Below, one piece after another: positions 61,406-64,000 of a stretch of DNA of 64,000 nucleotides (positions are counted from its first letter, which is position 1; every line of letters begins with the position of its first letter). Source of the stretch: Mixta gaviniae. GTDB taxonomy: Bacteria > Pseudomonadota > Gammaproteobacteria > Enterobacterales > Enterobacteriaceae. A program made the position numbers and the translations under genes. The stretch covers positions 2,790,001-2,854,000 of the forward strand of contig NZ_CP026377.1 of assembly GCF_002953195.1 (NCBI RefSeq). Reading direction: 5' to 3'. Under the pieces are notes generated by a model. That model did not search any database and was not told the origin of the DNA. It worked only from the letters and a program-made list of their open reading frames with translations.

Positions 61406-62821
61406 TCAGGCGTTTTTCAACATCCAGTCAATTTCCGTGGCGGTAATCAGCCGTTCAAACTGCATCAGCTCATGATGTTTGCAGCTATGCCAGACAAAAC
61501 TGAAGCGCTCACCCAGCAAATCGCGCAGAGCGCGGCTTTGCGCGAACTGGCCTAACGCTTCGCTCTGGCGTACCGGCAGCGGCGTGCCCTCCGAGGTGTG
61601 GCCGTTGCCGGTGACCGGCGCCGGCAGCGTCAGCCCATTGTCCAGCCCGTGCAGGATCCCGGCGAAAATTGCCGCCATCACCAGCCAGGGGTTGGCGTCC
61701 GCGCCGGCGACGCGATATTCGATGCGGCGGTTATCGATATCGCCGCAGGGAATGCGCAGCGCCACGGTACGGTTGTTGTGGCCCCAGGAGGCCTGCAGCG
61801 GCACGTAGGATTCGGGCACAAAGCGGCGGTAGGCGTTGACGTTCGGCGCCAGCAGCGCCATCGAGGCGGGCATCAGATCGATCATGCCCGCCAGCGCGCG
61901 CTTCAGCAGCGGCGAATCGCTGCCGTCGTCGCAGGCGAAGGCGTTGTGATCGGCGGCATCCAGCATGCTGACATGCACATGCATACCGCTGCCGGCGTAC
62001 TCCTCATAGGGTTTGGCCATAAAGGTGGCGGTCATGCCGTGGTTTTCCGCCACCTGACGCACCAGCCTTTTCAGCTGCAGCGCGTGATCGCAGGCGCTCA
62101 GCACATTGCGCGTGTGATGCAGATTGATTTCAAACTGGCCGGGCGAGGCTTCCGCCAGCGCGCCATCGGTGGGAATGCCCTGCAGCTTCGCCAGCCGGTC
62201 AATATCGCCCAGCACCTCGGCGAAGTGATCGAGGTTATCGACGGAATAGACCTGGCTCTGCATGCTGCGCTCATCGCTGCCGGGCGTACAGGGCGGCTGA
62301 ATATAGCCTTCGGGATCGCGTTGTTTATCGACCAGATAGAACTCCAGCTCTACCGCTACCACCGGAAACAGTCCCCGGTTGCGCAAGCGCTGCCAGAGAT
62401 TGTTCAGTACATTTCGGGGTTCAACGTCAAAGGGAGTGCCATCTTGATTGCGCATGGTTAACAGCAGCTGCGCGATATGGTCGGGATCGGAAGCGGCGGG
62501 AACCAGCGTGCCCTCGACGGGCGTGCAAATATTATCCGGTTCGCCTAACGCCTGGCCTAAGCCGGCCTGTTCGACGGTATTACCAAGAATATCCATGGCA
62601 AAAACCGATGCCGGGAAGTAACACCCTTTTTCCAGCCGGGCGAGGCTACTTACCGGAATACGTTTGCCGCGAAAAACACCGTTCAGATCGTTAAGAAGAA
62701 TATCGACGTACTCTGTTTCAGGATGGCGTTCCAGATAGGTTTTTACCTCATTCTGGAACGCGCTGGTTCGCATCTCTTCACTGTGTCGCGTGAAGTCTTC
62801 CACTTCCACCAGGTTTGTCAT
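61406..62821 (-). CDS. puuA: Glutamate-putrescine ligase PuuA
   Basis: 471-aa glutamine synthetase-family enzyme. It joins glutamate to putrescine with ATP, the first step of putrescine breakdown. It closely matches E. coli PuuA: YVDILLNDLNGVFRGKRIPV, CYFPASVFAMDILGN, VELEFYLVDKQRDPEGY (metal Glu), SPGQFEINLHH, MAKPYEEYAGSGMH and the C terminus TEIDWMLKNA. The start MTNLVEVEDF at 62821 fits. It is transcribed away from puuD-puuR, sharing a control region with PuuR-like boxes. Confidence 0.96.
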   Translation of the reverse strand: MTNLVEVEDFTRHSEEMRTSAFQNEVKTYLERHPETEYVDILLNDLNGVFRGKRIPVSSLARLEKGCYFPASVFAMDILGNTVEQAGLGQALGEPDNICTPVEGTLVPAASDPDHIAQLLLTMRNQDGTPFDVEPRNVLNNLWQRLRNRGLFPVVAVELEFYLVDKQRDPEGYIQPPCTPGSDERSMQSQVYSVDNLDHFAEVLGDIDRLAKLQGIPTDGALAEASPGQFEINLHHTRNVLSACDHALQLKRLVRQVAENHGMTATFMAKPYEEYAGSGMHVHVSMLDAADHNAFACDDGSDSPLLKRALAGMIDLMPASMALLAPNVNAYRRFVPESYVPLQASWGHNNRTVALRIPCGDIDNRRIEYRVAGADANPWLVMAAIFAGILHGLDNGLTLPAPVTGNGHTSEGTPLPVRQSEALGQFAQSRALRDLLGERFSFVWHSCKHHELMQFERLITATEIDWMLKNA

Positions 62822-62931
62822 GATCCCACCCGCCATTTACCGTTTATAAAGGTTGTGCGTATTGCTCAAAATAACGGCCACATCTAGAACATAGTCACAA
62901 GACAAAAAGTGTGCAAATGTTACAAAGCAGT

Positions 62932-62976
62932 TTGAATATTGAACAAAGCCTGACTAGATTGAAAATATATTGTACA
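62932..62976. promoter_or_regulatory. PuuR-like operators between puuA and puuD
   Basis: Two AT-rich boxes, TTGAATATTGAACA (62932-62945) and TTGAAAATATATTGTACA (62959-62976), resemble the PuuR site core AATATATTGA in the E. coli puuA-puuD interval. Their place between the divergent genes supports the reading. Confidence 0.6.
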
Positions 62977-63035
62977 AATCGGCGCGCCCGCTGCGTTTTT
63001 GTCAGAAATATTTGCCAGTTAAGCTAAGGGGCAGG

Positions 63036-63794
63036 ATGGAAAGAATAATGGACAGGCCATTGATTGGCGTCTTGACATGCCGCACCGAGAAAGACGGCCA
63101 TTCTGCTTTTGTGCTGCACCAGAAATACCTTGACGCCATTATGGATGCGGGCGGCGTTCCCGTCGCACTGCCGCACCGCCCCGATCTGGGCGACGCCATC
63201 GCCCGACGCACCCTGCCGCTGCTTGACGGGCTGCTGCTGCCCGGCAGCCCGAGCAATATCGAGCCCTGGCGCTATGCAGAAAGCGGCGAAGAGGCGCTAG
63301 CCGATCCGGGCCGCGACGCGCTGGCGCTGGCGCTGATCCGTCAGGCGCTACCGCTTCATATGCCGCTGCTGGCGATCTGCCGCGGCATGCAGGAGCTGGT
63401 GGTCGCCACCGGCGGCACGCTGCACCGCGCATTGCCCGCCGGAGCGATTCGCCATTACGCCGACGACGCCCGACCGTTAGCGGATCAGTATGCGCCGACC
63501 CACGCGATCCGGCTGACCGCCGGCGGACGTCTGTCGCAGCTGCTGCGCGGCGCCACCGCCATTGAAGTGAACTCGCTGCATAAACAGGGGGTGCGGCATC
63601 CCGGCCCGCTACTGCAGGTCGAGGCGACCGCACCGGACGGGGTGATCGAAGCGGTCGCGGTACCGGATCATCCGTTCGCCATCGGCGTGCAGTGGCACCC
63701 TGAATGGCGTTATCAACATGCTGAAGCCTCGACGCAGCTGTTCGGGGCTTTTATTCACGCCTGTCATCAATACCCCAAGGAAAAACGGCTATGA
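63036..63794 (+). CDS. puuD: Gamma-glutamyl-GABA hydrolase PuuD
   Basis: 252-aa class I glutamine amidotransferase-like hydrolase that releases GABA from gamma-glutamyl-GABA. The nucleophile Cys115 is in AICRGMQEL, and the His-Glu pair is in VQWHPEW near residue 225. It follows E. coli PuuD throughout (SPSNIEPWRY, DPGRDALALA, VVATGGTLHR). The ATG at 63036 (MERIMDRP) follows AAGGGG by 6 nt and matches the E. coli MENIMNNP. It overlaps puuR by 4 nt (ATGA). Confidence 0.94.
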   Translation: MERIMDRPLIGVLTCRTEKDGHSAFVLHQKYLDAIMDAGGVPVALPHRPDLGDAIARRTLPLLDGLLLPGSPSNIEPWRYAESGEEALADPGRDALALALIRQALPLHMPLLAICRGMQELVVATGGTLHRALPAGAIRHYADDARPLADQYAPTHAIRLTAGGRLSQLLRGATAIEVNSLHKQGVRHPGPLLQVEATAPDGVIEAVAVPDHPFAIGVQWHPEWRYQHAEASTQLFGAFIHACHQYPKEKRL

Positions 63795-64000
63795 ACGAAG
63801 CCACGCTGGCCCCGGGACGTCGGCTGTCACAGATCCGCCAGGAGTTAGGTTTATCGCAGCGACGCGTCGCCGAACTCGCCGGACTCACGCACAGCGCCAT
63901 CAGCACCATTGAACAGGATAAGGTCAGCCCTGCCGTCAGTACGCTGCAGAAGCTGCTGAAGGTCTACGGGCTATCGCTGTCGGAATTCTTTTCGGAGACG
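63791..64000 (+). CDS. puuR: PuuR, putrescine-responsive repressor, 3' part outside window
   Basis: The first 70 codons are visible. An XRE-type helix-turn-helix (GRRLSQIRQELGLSQRRVAE, then AISTIEQDKVSPAVSTLQKL) and the start of the linker (SLSEFFSE) match E. coli PuuR closely. The cupin sensing domain lies beyond the right edge. It is translationally coupled to puuD. It should repress puuA-puuE and puuD-puuR until putrescine rises. Confidence 0.93.
   Translation, partial: MNEATLAPGRRLSQIRQELGLSQRRVAELAGLTHSAISTIEQDKVSPAVSTLQKLLKVYGLSLSEFFSET

Overview
The window reads as chromosomal DNA of an Enterobacterales bacterium, most likely one of the Erwiniaceae (Pantoea/Mixta/Erwinia type). This is inferred from gene order and protein likeness, not from a database search. 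The backbone is the segment that in Escherichia coli runs through yedJ, mtfA, the asn tRNA cluster, yeeO, cbl, nac, yeeX, yeeA, dacD, sbcB and plaP. Those genes are all here, in that order.

Four identical tRNA-Asn(GTT) genes lie on the + strand at 2730, 15356, 42965 and 47050. Each has its own sigma70 promoter and intrinsic terminator. The intervals between them carry the accessory genes. The first (2.8-15.3 kb) holds an orphan Ig-repeat surface protein, an operon of SDR oxidoreductase, phosphomannose-isomerase-like protein and alpha/beta hydrolase, an M20 peptidase with an MHS-family transporter and a divergent LysR regulator, a PNPOx-fold protein, and yeeO. The second (15.4-42.9 kb) holds a Cys-type sulfatase, a quinol monooxygenase-like protein, a PaoABC-like molybdo-flavoenzyme, a frameshifted amn, mdtJI, an NCS2 purine permease, an orphan phnF-phnH pair, a GGDEF-EAL protein, a ThDP enzyme, cbl, nac, a CitMHS-type transporter and a CUT2 sugar ABC importer. 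The third (43.0-47.0 kb) holds a dioxygenase-like protein, a TetR regulator and a striking trypsin-like protease / nonspecific nuclease fusion.

Right of the last tRNA lie yeeX (tmaR), yeeA, a MerR regulator, dacD, a YgdI/YgdR-type lipoprotein and a YdeP-type molybdoenzyme. Next comes a decayed toxin-immunity module (RNase A-like CdiA-CT toxin with two frameshifts and an immunity remnant), then sbcB, yfaZ and the putrescine importer plaP. The window ends in a putrescine-degradation cluster (puuE-puuA divergent from puuD-puuR) that sits beside plaP, so uptake and breakdown of putrescine are neighbours here.

Noncoding DNA is rich in short degenerate tandem repeats, several of them partial copies of the adjacent gene's 3' end. 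The clearest regulatory sites are a sigma54 -24/-12 element with an NtrC-like palindrome upstream of nac, AT-rich PuuR-like boxes between puuA and puuD, and a structured leader with a 62-codon ORF before plaP. Two pseudogenes (amn and the RNase A-like toxin) differ from an open reading frame by single missing bases in homopolymer runs, so true decay and sequencing error both need to be considered.
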